A DNA stretch of 64,000 nucleotides, taken from Epithemia pelagica. Its lineage: Eukaryota > Bacillariophyta > Bacillariophyceae > Surirellales > Surirellaceae. Numbering within the stretch: the first letter of the stretch is position 1; each line of letters starts with the position of its first letter. The stretch spans positions 3,472,001 to 3,536,000 of the forward strand of contig OX337236.1 of assembly GCA_946965045.2 (NCBI GenBank), read 5' to 3'. Below the pieces are notes generated by a model. The model ran no database searches. It was not told the origin of the DNA and saw nothing but the letters and a program-made list of their open reading frames with translations. A program made the position numbers and the translations under genes. Positions 7,702 through 17,607 of the stretch are shown one piece after another.

Positions 7702-10632
7702 TCACTCATCGAACAAGTGACGATTGGGACGACGTTCTCTTTTGCCTCTCCCATGTGATTCTGGATCGGGTTCGGCAAAATGCCTATTACGGCGTTCAAT
7801 CTCTTCTTGTCTTGTCATGCTGTCATCGTCTGAGTCGTCTTCAAAAACGATCTCATGTTCTTCTTCGTCGGCTTCTCCCTCTGGAGGCAACAATTCACCA
7901 TTTGGAGCTCCCTCTGGAGGCAACAATCCACCTGTTTGATCTTGACTTGGCAATTCACCGGGTTCTGCAGGTGGTTCTGGTCCTTGCCCTCGCGCTGTTG
8001 GCTGTTCCAGTGGAGGTTGGAATCGAACATGGTTCCTTGTAGCTCGGCCTCTCCCCCCGTCAACAGACGTTGGAACAGGAACAATGGGTAAAGGTGGAGT
8101 GGGCAAGGGACGAGGAGGACGTGACTGACGTCGGGCATGCCGTTCCGCAATCTCGGAATCGGTCATCCACTCGTCTCCAAGCTCCAAATTACCATCATCA
8201 TCATCTTCGTCAGGCAGGTTAGATTCAGTGCCCGCCGCTAGCAGGCGTTGCCAAAAGTCACCGTTCAAATTTGGCTCATCTAAGAGCCCGCCAGAATTGG
8301 CATTAGGGACCGCAGAAAATAAATCATCGTAGACCACATGATACTGTGAGCTGATGAATCCCAAACGAAGATTGAGTATACGACCAACAGTAGTAGAATG
8401 GTCGGGCGAAATCCCAAGAAACTGACCACGTCGTGCCTTGGCTTGCCATTTAGGCAACTTCTTTCCGTCTTGAAGCTTGGGGTCCAGGACATACACAGGA
8501 CATCCCCATACGTGACTCCGCTGAAGGTGGTGAAAATCGAAGAATGTGATGCCAGAGAAGATTTCGAGTGGAGCGATGTTCGTCCGGCGATTCGGAAGGT
8601 GGTTCCAGAGCCAGACGGCGTGCTCAACGGCAAAGGGCCAAAGATGCAAATGCATTTGCTCGGGCCAGTGAATGGTCGCGTGTAGTAACATAGTACGGGC
8701 CCAAGACATCGTGGTCTTTACTGCCCTTTCCGCGACTCCATTCTGGTGATGTGCCCCAACGCCTGAGAAGCTGATACGTTGACCACTTCCGTGTACATGG
8801 TTCAGAAATTCTTCTCGGCCAAACGGAGCATTATCGGCGCGGTACTCTCGTATCTTGACACCATATTCATCCGCGAACCGCTCAAACTTCTTCTTTGAAC
8901 TAATCGTCTCACCAACTCTAAGGGACACTTGGTTCGCCAAGAAGATCATGCCAGAGGCATGATCGACAAACAGAGTTCCCCCTCTATACTGTTCTTCGGT
9001 CCTCCCCTTTCCATACGTGTGAGGAAGACGGCCACGAATCGTTGATTCGTATTGATCAATCGAAACACAATCTCCTGGTTGAAGGTGCTCCCTCTTGAGC
9101 ATACTGTCTTTCCCATCCACCAATCCACCGTGATTTGAATGAGGCGTCCGGCGATGTTGCTTCCCAAGCATACAAGCTGCGCACAAAGGTATGACGCAAC
9201 TTGTTGTCTTCGCTTCTTTTGTCTCCAGCACTAACCGTCGACTGTTTGCTTTTGGGTCTCGACAGAGCGTCTGAATCCATTGCATGTTGGCATGGCCAAG
9301 CTTCCAGTGCCACAGCAAGAGCTCCCTTTGCGATACCGTCAAGTTCTGGTTAGTTTCGTCGGCCACATTCATCAAGCCACTGTGTTTTGCCGTGGACAAG
9401 GCCGACTTGACGGAATATCCATCACCCAGCATCGTTGCATCTTCGAAGGTAAGTCCCATTTGATTCACATTCCCTGTGAGCATAAAGGGAAGATTACTAC
9501 CGGAGTTATATGGAAATTCTATCCATGTCCCATCCGGGATTTGCAACTGCGTTTTCTTGTGGTCGAGTACCAGTTTTCCAGCTTGCTGTTCTTGGAAGAA
9601 CGTTTGCGGGCTGAACAATCGAATCGAGGCTTCTGGTACGTAGTATGCTTTCGTCTTGATCGTTCGAGCTACCCCCATCACATCTCTAACCATCCATTGG
9701 ACCGTGCCAAAACCTCGGACTGCTGTTGTTCCAGACAATCCATTCAACGATGAGATTTCAGCCGGTTGAATTGGTCCGACGAAGTCTTGAAGATTTGGCG
9801 TCAACGATTTGGATGCTCCAGAATCGATCACAATGGGAAGCACATCTTGTTCTCGTTGACTCATGTACACCGTCATGCGACGTGACAATTCGCCAATAGT
9901 CTCACTATTCAAACCAGAACAATCGACCTGGTTCAACGGGACAGTGACGGCCTGAAAACTTTTCAGTTGTCCAAAATTGGCTGCTGCAACCATGCTTTGT
10001 CGCAACATCAGTTTCCAAGGAGTCTTTCGTCTTGTAAGGTCAGCTCCAAGCCACGCCCCATGACTCAACAATTTGATTGTCTGCCACTGACGAACTGGAT
10101 CGACTTGTGGTAGCAAGGAATCGTCCTTCAGGGCCAAACTCCAAAGCGACAATCCACCAAAGATTTGGTCTCGAGGAGTCTTCGTCATGTCGTTTGTCGC
10201 TCCCTCTGGAGACGACGTTCTCGGGTTGGTCCAGTTGTCCCAGTCGTCCGTGTTGTACCAAAGACAAGGACGGTTGTTTCGCCAGATCACACGATGGACT
10301 CGACGTCTTGCTTTCATTTTGAGGCCATAGGAACGTACCGATTGTCTCAAACGAGGTTTCGGTGGTCTTGGTGGAGTGCTCACAGCATGAGCAGCTGTGG
10401 CTCCGGACTTGGAGTCTTGCTCGACCAAGCTCATGGCACAACAAATGCCTGTGAACAAGGCGAGATACAGTAGAAATAGCCACGGCAGATAAAGCCAAAA
10501 TAGGTCCCCCATCCCCCTCATGAGCGCACAGTCGAGTAAGGATGAGAAGATAGAGGTCGCCCAGGTTTCCCTCCTGGGACCATAGCGACGATAGGGTCGG
10601 CCTACACCAGATGGACCGTCCAAAGACGCCAC
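7702..10632 (-). CDS. Copia pol, protease and integrase part
   Basis: The frame is open after the gag stops. The listed 5' end is a GTG; the first ATG is at 10521. It carries the aspartic protease motif DSGAS (270-274) and an integrase zinc finger, H442-x4-H447 and C484-x2-C487. The integrase core is D526, D600 and E635, with exact DD35E spacing. A hydrophobic stretch at about 43-66 (LFWLYLPWLFLLYLALF) near the N-terminus is unusual for copia pol. The C-terminal region (about 840-976) is acidic and Pro-rich. The frame ends in TGA and continues as RT in the same frame. Confidence 0.9.
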   Translation of the reverse strand: MASLDGPSGVGRPYRRYGPRRETWATSIFSSLLDCALMRGMGDLFWLYLPWLFLLYLALFTGICCAMSLVEQDSKSGATAAHAVSTPPRPPKPRLRQSVRSYGLKMKARRRVHRVIWRNNRPCLWYNTDDWDNWTNPRTSSPEGATNDMTKTPRDQIFGGLSLWSLALKDDSLLPQVDPVRQWQTIKLLSHGAWLGADLTRRKTPWKLMLRQSMVAAANFGQLKSFQAVTVPLNQVDCSGLNSETIGELSRRMTVYMSQREQDVLPIVIDSGASKSLTPNLQDFVGPIQPAEISSLNGLSGTTAVRGFGTVQWMVRDVMGVARTIKTKAYYVPEASIRLFSPQTFFQEQQAGKLVLDHKKTQLQIPDGTWIEFPYNSGSNLPFMLTGNVNQMGLTFEDATMLGDGYSVKSALSTAKHSGLMNVADETNQNLTVSQRELLLWHWKLGHANMQWIQTLCRDPKANSRRLVLETKEAKTTSCVIPLCAACMLGKQHRRTPHSNHGGLVDGKDSMLKREHLQPGDCVSIDQYESTIRGRLPHTYGKGRTEEQYRGGTLFVDHASGMIFLANQVSLRVGETISSKKKFERFADEYGVKIREYRADNAPFGREEFLNHVHGSGQRISFSGVGAHHQNGVAERAVKTTMSWARTMLLHATIHWPEQMHLHLWPFAVEHAVWLWNHLPNRRTNIAPLEIFSGITFFDFHHLQRSHVWGCPVYVLDPKLQDGKKLPKWQAKARRGQFLGISPDHSTTVGRILNLRLGFISSQYHVVYDDLFSAVPNANSGGLLDEPNLNGDFWQRLLAAGTESNLPDEDDDDGNLELGDEWMTDSEIAERHARRQSRPPRPLPTPPLPIVPVPTSVDGGRGRATRNHVRFQPPLEQPTARGQGPEPPAEPGELPSQDQTGGLLPPEGAPNGELLPPEGEADEEEHEIVFEDDSDDDSMTRQEEIERRNRHFAEPDPESHGRGKRERRPNRHLFDE

Positions 10633-10647
10633 CCAGCGGCCACCCTA

Positions 10648-12390
10648 TCAGGAGAAATGCTCCACGAGACTGCGGAGCGACTGATCGACGGAGCGTGCCA
10701 CGTTTGCGACTGCAGCATCGAGCTCAGCGCGATTGACAGTAGAACCAGCCACAGTACCAGTCGCTCCGGTGAGCGTGCTGGTCGTGCTGGCGCCGTCGGC
10801 TCGCGCGGCATGAGCACTCGCATCTTGGTTGGAAGAATGCGTCCGATCCGGAACCCAGCGATGCGTGCGATGGTTGTAGAACATATGTTTTCCATCAATC
10901 ACGCGTCGATTTCGCTCGTCCGACTTTGGAGGCGCCCACTTTCCGGATGCACCACCTGCTCCAGAATTTGAGGAACTCGTCCCATTGGCTGCCTTCTTAG
11001 AACCAAACTTCTCTCTGTTCGCAGCAATCTTTTGTTCGTTGCGGGGTTCCGTGCACTTCGGTGCCGTATGTCCCGGCTTTCCACAATTCCAACAAATTGG
11101 TTGGGGCTTGCCATTGCCCGAAGAGGCAGTATTGGCAGCTTTCTTGGCATCTTCTTGGGCATTGAACACGGAGTTCTTTCCTTTCGTTTTAGAACCGTGC
11201 CAGTCATTACTGCTGCATAATTCATTATACTTAGTTTCGGCTAAGCGAAGTAAAGCATCAACTTCCAAACCACCAGTGTCATCGGGATCACCTTGAAGTT
11301 TACCAATGTCCCGTGCCATTGTGTAAGTTTGCTCGATATAGCGGAAATAGGAGTTAAATTTGCCAACGGATGAAGTTTGCATGACCTTTAGCACTTGCTG
11401 ATTAAAACGCTCTGGAACTTTCTTGACCCATTTCAAGCGCTTATGTGCACCACGGATTAAACTTACAACACGAAGAACATTTTCACCTTGAAACTCATTG
11501 ATCTTCAAGTTCTTAACCAAGTCTTTCAAGTGATCGATAGCGGCTTCCGAACTTGAAACCAGAATGTTCATCATAATGACGAAGAGCAGCGGACCCCCTT
11601 GTTGAATGGTAGGGTAAGTCTCAAACTGTTCGTAGCATTTTTCAAACAGGCTTTGAGTCATGTTATTTTCCAGATGCTTGTAGGTCAGTACCAAATTCTC
11701 CCGGTACCAATCCTTCTTTGTCCAGCGGCGATACCATTCACAACTGGCTGCAACTTCATCGGGAGTAACTTCCTCATAATTTAAATATAGATCTACAGTA
11801 CGAGACTCAATACTCCGGGATCCCTTTGACTTGGGGAACACAATCGTGAACACGTCATGCATATCGTAAACCATATGCGTGTCCTTGGTCTTGGAAATCA
11901 TGATGGCAGTGTTATAACACTCATCCAACTTCTTTTCATCGGTCAAACTCATACTCGTAAAAGTATATTTTGTTTGCGATGTCTTCACGGCTTCCTTGAA
12001 GAGATCTTGTTTCTTCTCCGAGGACATCTTCTCCCTGTTCTCTTTCCGATATAAAGGTCCTTGATCTGCGACACCATATCCCCTTGAACCTGGTTCCACC
12101 AGCTCAACTGCCAGTCCCCCAACCATGAATTGGGTATCTGTATCTAACGGGTAGTCATCGCTCTTTGAACTCTTATCCGAGTTGTTTTCATCGCTTGTTC
12201 TTCTTTGTCTTCTCTCATTAAGACCCTGAAGCGTTTCGTCGAGTGTTCGGAATCCAAAGTCGGATTCCCGATTTTCGGTTCCAGTCTGGTCTTCCGCTGA
12301 GGCGTCTTGATAGTCCTCATCGTCTCCCGTGTTAGCCGGTGCTGCACCTGAAGCGGGTGAAACATTTGCCGAGTCTTCTGCTCGCGCCAT
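10648..12390 (-). CDS. Copia gag polyprotein, 580 aa
   Basis: The ATG at 12390 is preferred over an upstream GTG in frame. The N-terminus is acidic and low-complexity, followed by a long helical capsid-like region. One CCHC zinc knuckle, C-x2-C-x4-H-x4-C (CWNCGKPGHTAPKC, about 433-446), binds RNA in this family. The frame closes with two adjacent stops, TGA then TAG. The pol frame resumes in the same phase, so neither a frameshift nor a single-stop readthrough explains pol expression in this copy. Confidence 0.88.
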   Translation of the reverse strand: MARAEDSANVSPASGAAPANTGDDEDYQDASAEDQTGTENRESDFGFRTLDETLQGLNERRQRRTSDENNSDKSSKSDDYPLDTDTQFMVGGLAVELVEPGSRGYGVADQGPLYRKENREKMSSEKKQDLFKEAVKTSQTKYTFTSMSLTDEKKLDECYNTAIMISKTKDTHMVYDMHDVFTIVFPKSKGSRSIESRTVDLYLNYEEVTPDEVAASCEWYRRWTKKDWYRENLVLTYKHLENNMTQSLFEKCYEQFETYPTIQQGGPLLFVIMMNILVSSSEAAIDHLKDLVKNLKINEFQGENVLRVVSLIRGAHKRLKWVKKVPERFNQQVLKVMQTSSVGKFNSYFRYIEQTYTMARDIGKLQGDPDDTGGLEVDALLRLAETKYNELCSSNDWHGSKTKGKNSVFNAQEDAKKAANTASSGNGKPQPICWNCGKPGHTAPKCTEPRNEQKIAANREKFGSKKAANGTSSSNSGAGGASGKWAPPKSDERNRRVIDGKHMFYNHRTHRWVPDRTHSSNQDASAHAARADGASTTSTLTGATGTVAGSTVNRAELDAAVANVARSVDQSLRSLVEHFS

Positions 12391-12480
12391 TGTTCTCACC
12401 TTCTCTCTGTCCTATCTTGCCAGAGCACTCACTTTCTTGACACCGTACGACCTTGGGAAACCTTCTACAGCGTAATACTT

Positions 12481-12492
12481 GGGCTCAGAACC
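12481..12492 (-). other. Candidate primer-binding site
   Basis: The - strand reads GGTTCTGAGCCC directly inside the 5' LTR, where a tRNA primer should anneal. It does not begin with TGG as most such sites do, so the primer identity is open. Confidence 0.35.
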
Positions 12493-12729
12493 TGTGAGTA
12501 GTGGAAAAGAAGGGCGGTCTCTTTCCCATTGAGCAATCCGTAAAAGGATACTTATTCTGATAATCACTATTATGTTAGTCCTAAATTCTCACTAAATTCA
12601 CTTGGATCTTTTCTTCAATATCTTTTGGATGAGTCATTCCATCCACTCGTTCACATCTACGTCGCTCATCATTCGTGATTGATGAGTCTTGTTGCCAGGT
12701 ATAAGCTTGCTACCCCAGCTATACTCGCA
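12493..12729 (-). repeat. 5' LTR of copia element
   Basis: This is the second 237-bp LTR, bounded by TG and CA and followed by the 5-bp target duplication CTCGT at 12730-12734. It looks identical to the copy at 5565-5801. Confidence 0.92.
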
Positions 12730-12750
12730 CTCGTCGTCGACCAAAAGATA

Positions 12751-13354
12751 AGGGCTGGGTAAGCCGATCCATGTTCGGCTAGGTAGGCTCAGTACATTAA
12801 TCTACGTAGAGTACATAAAATCAGATAGTACACGTCACGCCGGAAATGGTCGGAATTTCAAAAAAATGCAAAAACGCTCGACAATGATGGCGAGATCCGG
12901 TGACGCCGTATGCATTCACCCATGCATTGCATAAACATCCAACCACCGTAAGTCCTTTGCCTTTACCTTTGAAATGGTTGTCTGAAATTACAGAAGATTT
13001 GCCAAGTTGGCTGAAAAGGTACGCTCATTTTTCTGCAGTGATGAAATCGAACGACCGCCCTAACTCACTCATTTTTCAATGCTGACTCGACCGAATTGAA
13101 AGCATAGTCACTCTAGTAGTAAATAATCTTATTGTCAAAGCGGTCGAGTCAAGCTCTATTATTGAGGAAGTTATGGCCATGGGGGTGACGGCTTCCACTT
13201 GTCGAGTGATGGCTTCCAATTTGCATTGTTTCTCGTGGCAGCAAGTTTTCAATTTGAGACCATCCGCCCCACTTGTTACACTGATGAAAATAGTACTACG
13301 TAGATTAATGTACTGAGCCTACTTAGCCGAACATGGATCGGCTTACCCAGCCCT
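12751..13354. mobile_element. Non-autonomous TA-flanked inverted-repeat element (MITE-like)
   Basis: The 604-bp element starts AGGGCTGGGTAAGCCGATCC and ends with the inverted copy. The terminal inverted repeats are about 59 bp with one mismatch. It is flanked by TA on both sides (12749-12750 and 13355-13356). The empty site is visible in the paralogous leaders of K9 (near 41993) and K12 (near 54214), which read AAAAGATACTTTT. TA duplication points to the Tc1/mariner superfamily. It encodes nothing beyond short ORFs (61 aa at 12900), so mobilisation would need a transposase from elsewhere. Confidence 0.88.
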
Positions 13355-13549
13355 TACTTTTCTTGGGGCTTGTCATGAAATCTATGTGCGATTGATTGTC
13401 CTTCACTTTCGTACGCAGGACAGGCACACCTTTTCTGTCTCCATAAAAAACACACCGCGGTCTCCACGCAAAGCTTCCACGCGTTGCTCTATTATTACAA
13501 AAATACCCTCTGCCATTTCTTGTCAACGTATTAGTAAAGCGCCGTGACC

Positions 13550-14650
13550 ATGACAACGACGCTGCAAAAGCAAGCATGGCAGTCGGGCCTTGTCCTGTTA
13601 GACGAGACACCTGAGTGGAATTTCGAGGACTGGCCTTCTCTTGAGGGAGAAGGGCGTTATCGTCATGCTTCGGTCGTACTGAATCATCCCGATAACAACC
13701 AAGAACAAACCGTCGTCGTGTCGGGTGGATGGCAACAAGGCCAAGGCGAGCTCGATTCCATTCTTGTAATGAATTTGGAGGACCAGAACAAGCAGTGGCG
13801 CGAAGGACCACCCATGAACAAGAGTCGTCGAGGACATGCCGCTGTTGTGTGCAATGGCGCTGTCTTTGTAATGGGAGGATTGAATCAAGGTTCATGTTTG
13901 AATTGTATCGAAAGAATTGACGTAAAGAATTTGCTGCGATCATCTTCGACAATCAGCACCACACATACGATTAATTGGACGACATTGACATGTCGATTAT
14001 CGACGAGAAGAAATGGATGTTGTGCTGTTGCGGTGCATGATCGATACATTGTTGTAATGGGTGGCTGTTACAACCATCGCTGTTTTTCGTTGGTGGATAT
14101 TATTGATACCAGCAATCACATTGTCACTGCTGGACCATCCATGACTGTTCCACGAGCATCCTGTGCCAGTGCGGTCATTGGCCACCGCATCTTTGTTGTT
14201 GGAGGCGAAAACGATCTTAACTCGGTGGAGTATTTGGAATTTTCAAAGCCTGGTGACAATGAAGAGACAAAGAAGCAGACTGGCTTGACATTGAGTTCTT
14301 TCTCGTCCCCTTGGATTACTCACCCTGATTTGGTCCTTTCCAATGCACGAAGTCCTTGTGCAGTGGCTGCCGTGGGATCTTGTCTGGTGGTGGCGGGAGG
14401 ATGGGGTTCAACCGTGGAAGTCTTGGATATTCACCGCAACCGCGTATGGAACCTCCCACCACCATTCGGAAATGACCGCACTGGCTACAATATGGTGACT
14501 GTTGCCAATCAAGTTGCCGTGATTGGTAGATGGGAAAATCCTTCCTGTGCGACATTACCACTTATCGACAAGAATACATGGTGCTTTCGTCGACTCTGTG
14601 AGCACCAATCGAACGAATGGTATCATTCTCTTGAAGGTATGGGTATCTGA
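13550..14650 (+). pseudogene. Kelch-propeller gene K3, truncated by a nonsense codon, 366 aa
   Basis: The frame is open from ATG 13550 (an upstream in-frame GTG at 13544 is not preferred). It begins MTTTLQKQAWQSGL and has all six blades. Blade 6 reads IGRW instead of IGGW. The frame ends at a TGA where paralogues have CGA (G-I-R-D-A-D-I). Beyond it the usual tail is recognisable, with a second stop (TAA for TCA), so about 35 residues including the basic patch are lost. Blades 3-4 (13974-14303) match K10 46561-46890 with four differences in 330 bp. Its leader is the second type (TTGGGGCTTGTCATGAAATC...), shared with K6, K9 and K12, and is split from upstream DNA by the copia and MITE insertions. 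It may still make a shorter propeller. Confidence 0.8.
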
Positions 14651-15112
14651 GATGCTGATATCTCACCCTTCTCCACATCGACATAAGCTCGTAAACGACC
14701 AAGGACCAATACATGCCAAAAAGATAGAGGGCATGATGAAACCTAGCCATTTATTTCTCGATTGGTTGACTTGTTTTCTACATTCGATTGCAATCCTAGA
14801 ACCTAGTAAGTAGTAACTCAAAGGTAGACAGAACATGTTGCAAGATAGAATGTGATTGTTTGTTGTCACTGCAGGTTTTGGGACAGTGCTTCCACCGTGA
14901 CTGTGCAGTTGTGAGACCAGAATCGGGCACTTTGTGGTGGCATCATGGCTCTCTTTATAACACAGAGTCGTCGTCCATGGATTGGTAGCTGTGGCAGGGA
15001 GGCCACCAACCGATGAGAGGAGCAAGAACAGAAGCACACCAAGGCGAAACCTTGTTGGACCTGATGTTGTCCGCTTTGAAGTGTTCTTCCTCGAAAGATG
15101 AAATGGGTCAAG
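14651..15112. other. Class B 3' flank of K3
   Basis: This is the same flank as after K2, K5 and K12 (CGATTGCAATCCTAGAACCT, AACATGTTGCAAGATAGAAT). A - strand ORF crosses it (14663-15415) but only part of it is shared with the K2 copy. No gene is supported. Confidence 0.45.
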
Positions 15113-16160
15113 TTTGGATGGAAGTAGGAGGGAGGACCGTGTCATATCCAATTCCGACATTTTGGCCAAGAACAGTTTTTCCCTTTCGGAGGAGTCACCG
15201 CTCCAATCGCAATGCCTTCTTCTAGCTGCTGTTGCATGTGAATCACAATACGTTGCTGCACTTTGCCATGTGATGTCAAGCCGGAATGGCCCAAACAAAT
15301 CCACAAGTGCGGCTGTCCAACCACCAACCACGGAGGAGACGGCCGATAATGACGATGTCTCCTCGTCGTTGGAAGCGGCTAGGAATGTTGGTGGAACTGG
15401 CCCCTGAATTGCCACAGCAGCGCAATACTCTTGAGATTTTGCCGATTCACTTGGCCTGTCAAGCCCATGTGACCGAATGTGTTCAATTCTTGACCAAGTT
15501 TCCTGCGGTCATGACGGGACCCGATGACCAGGGACGTACACCTTGCAAGTAGAACAGCCCACGATCCAAATGCCTGCAACATAGTAATCGTCGTGGCTGT
15601 CTCCTCTGAATGAGATTTCATCTCGTCAGGAGGACAGTTGAAGCAAGGGCTGTGAAGTTCCTCCAGAACAAAGCCAAGAAAAACCCACCAAATCAAATCG
15701 AGGATCGTGCCAATTGTCGCAATGGACCAGAACGACAACAAGGAATCGAGTCTTGTCGTTGCCACAACACAACCTCCCGAACAACCAGCACAGCCACAAA
15801 ACAAGAAGGCCGTCATCTTTCCTCCTCCTAGCATAACTCAATTGGACGAAACTGACGGCGGCATTGCCGTGGAACCGACTGTGTGCCAATTCCATCTTGG
15901 AAGTCGGAGCATTGACCACGACGACAACGTCCATCACCAGTACTTCCTTTTCGCAGCATTGGTCGCTTGATTGCTCATGCCTGGAAACAAGCTGCTCCTC
16001 ATCGCAATGTCTTGCTCCTCAATGCCAGTTCCGCTCAAACCTTGTTGCACGATTATAACACTGTCGAGCAGCAGTGTTGGACTTCGATCACTACCGCATT
16101 TAAGCCTCGTACCTAACTCAGCAGTATCAACAACAAAACCACGACCATGAATGGCGGCGA
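15113..16160 (+). pseudogene. Decayed ankyrin-like gene
   Basis: At 15286-15552 one frame reads ...EILPIHLACQAHVTECV..., then a linker and ...DDQGRTPCK before a TAG. That is a recognisable ankyrin repeat (PIHLAC core, DxxGRTP of the next repeat). Flanking coding-like pieces lie in other frames (15114-15407, 15610-15831, 15707-15970), so at least two frameshifts have occurred. A related remnant lies at 4769-5559, and the distal part recurs at about 35.9-36.3 kb. No intact copy is in the window. Confidence 0.45.
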
Positions 16161-16178
16161 TCATGTCTTGGCTGTCGT

Positions 16179-16718
16179 CTAATAGAACTTGTTCTTGTTC
16201 TTCTTCGTTGGATTCTGGTTCTTGGTGGTGCGAATCTTCGTCTGGTCGATGTGGAAGGGCGATGGGACCCTTTCCCATAATCGATTCTTCACCTGTTGAT
16301 TCTCCCGTGTCGGGTGCATGACGTAACCGTGTCGATTCAAACGACGATTTCCTCGATGACCCTTGTACATGAATTCCTCGACAATGCCCACATTGCTCCA
16401 AACATCGGATCGAGCCGAGTAAAAGGCCACATAGACCACCAAGGCAATCTCAGTGGCACGGAGCAGCCACCATTGGGTGTCATTTGTAACCATCGAGAGT
16501 TGTCGCATCTTTATGTGGAGATTTGCTCTCAGTAGATTGGAGCGATGCGAACTTGAGGGTCCATGCAAACTCTCTTGCGCTCCTCGATCTATTATGTTGG
16601 CAACCGCCATTGTTTCCCAATGTTGGGACTGATCCTGGGCCTCGCAATTCAATTGTCACGGATTGAAGGAGGCCACTTCATGGTTGTTGTCCTCAATCAT
16701 CGCTTCTTGAAGAGACAT
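16179..16718 (-). pseudogene. LRR-family gene with central LRR body deleted
   Basis: It starts with ATG at 16718 (MSLQEAM..., compare MSLPETT in the intact gene). A stop follows in the first 30 codons, and the frame then continues into the conserved tail AFYSARSDVWSNVGIVEEF...MYKGHRGNRRLNRHGYVMHP...NPTKKNKNKFY, which matches 36333-37562. About 200-250 residues of LRR repeats between the N-terminal piece and the tail are missing. It lies head-to-head with K4. Confidence 0.65.
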
Positions 16719-17576
16719 GTTGGTGAAATTGATTGATAAGGTCAAGTCGTCGTCGCCTTCATCGTGGTCGATGCGATGGAGTAGTCCCCAGCGGGGGTAA
16801 GGAGTCGGGTCGCATATGTGTCGTGCTTTTGGTCTTCTAACTACTCATTCACGAATTCTCATGACTACCTCCCGCTGGGAGTTAGTCATGGACGTGCACT
16901 ATAGCCTGTACCTACAATCTTGATGACAGTAAAAGATACTAGGTAGAAACGCTAGGAATGTTTTGTGGCGTGGAGAACAACGGGGTCGACGACAATGGAC
17001 GATGTGGGCCATACCAAGTTCCACCCCACCACCATCACAACATGCACTGCGCAACCTTACAGCAATCGTACCGCCGCATCATGGATCACATCATGAATTC
17101 GAGATGACTTTTGATGCTTGTCCGTCTCAACCTGCAATGATCAGCCGTAGAACAAGATCAGTGTCCACTGTGCTTCTCGTCGACTCGGTATGCGTAAGGA
17201 ACCAACAACCAGACAAACTGTGGAGCCTTCATCGAGAGGGACCACGAAACACTGTGTACTACTAGGACGACGCGTCCCGAAAATTATATGGCGACGAAAC
17301 TGACCTGTGCCAGTACCACCACGACAACGACAGGCACCCGTTATTCTGGACTCCGACCATTGACCAGCAGTACTTGCAGGATGAAACAACAAGAGCACAG
17401 TGTCAACCACAACAGCTCGGTCGAAGCAACTGTCACGATTTGTTTCGTGACAAAAGCTCCTACCCCTCTTTGGTCCATCGATTTCGTGCAGTCAGTCGTG
17501 CTTCCAGTCCGCACCCATCAGCATCACAACAGCAGAGCAGCCCTACGTGCCTCTTACAAGACAGTGTCTTGATCCC
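16719..17576. promoter_or_regulatory. Divergent intergenic region between LRR remnant and K4
   Basis: No gene is present. The LRR-proximal part holds a block shared with about 20430-20600 and 32660-32790 (CCCAGCGGGGGT, GGGTCGCAT, GTGTCGTGCTTTTGGT). Next comes GTACCTACAATCTTGATGAC with CAGTAAAAGATACT, a string related to 20553-20583 and to the tandem units at 37653-37810. The K4-proximal part is the common kelch leader. The arrangement suggests a bidirectional promoter for the ancestral LRR-kelch pair. Confidence 0.4.
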
Positions 17577-17583
17577 CATAAAT
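17577..17583 (+). promoter_or_regulatory. Conserved CATAAAT box of K4
   Basis: CATAAAT lies 24 nt before the ancestral ATG at 17608, preceded by GATCCC as in K7 and K14. Confidence 0.4.
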
Positions 17584-17607
17584 TCTGAAGTCGAAAGGTT
17601 TGCAACC

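Larger units (their letters stand above)
5565..12729 (-). mobile_element. Ty1/copia LTR retrotransposon, CoDi-like, full length
   Basis: The 7165-bp element has two 237-bp LTRs (TG...CA), a 5-bp target duplication, a polypurine tract and gag then pol in copia order (protease, integrase, reverse transcriptase, RNase H), all read on the - strand. The LTRs appear identical by eye, which implies a recent insertion. Three stops break the single reading frame: tandem TGA-TAG between gag and pol, and one TGA between integrase and reverse transcriptase. It sits in the leader region of K3 and separates that gene from its usual upstream DNA. Assignment to a diatom CoDi lineage is inference from copia type and host context. 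Confidence 0.93.

Noticed and set aside
14663-15415. 250-codon - strand ORF after K3 as a gene
   Set aside because: It crosses the kelch 3' flank and the ankyrin remnant; the homologous flanks after K2 and K12 do not keep the frame.
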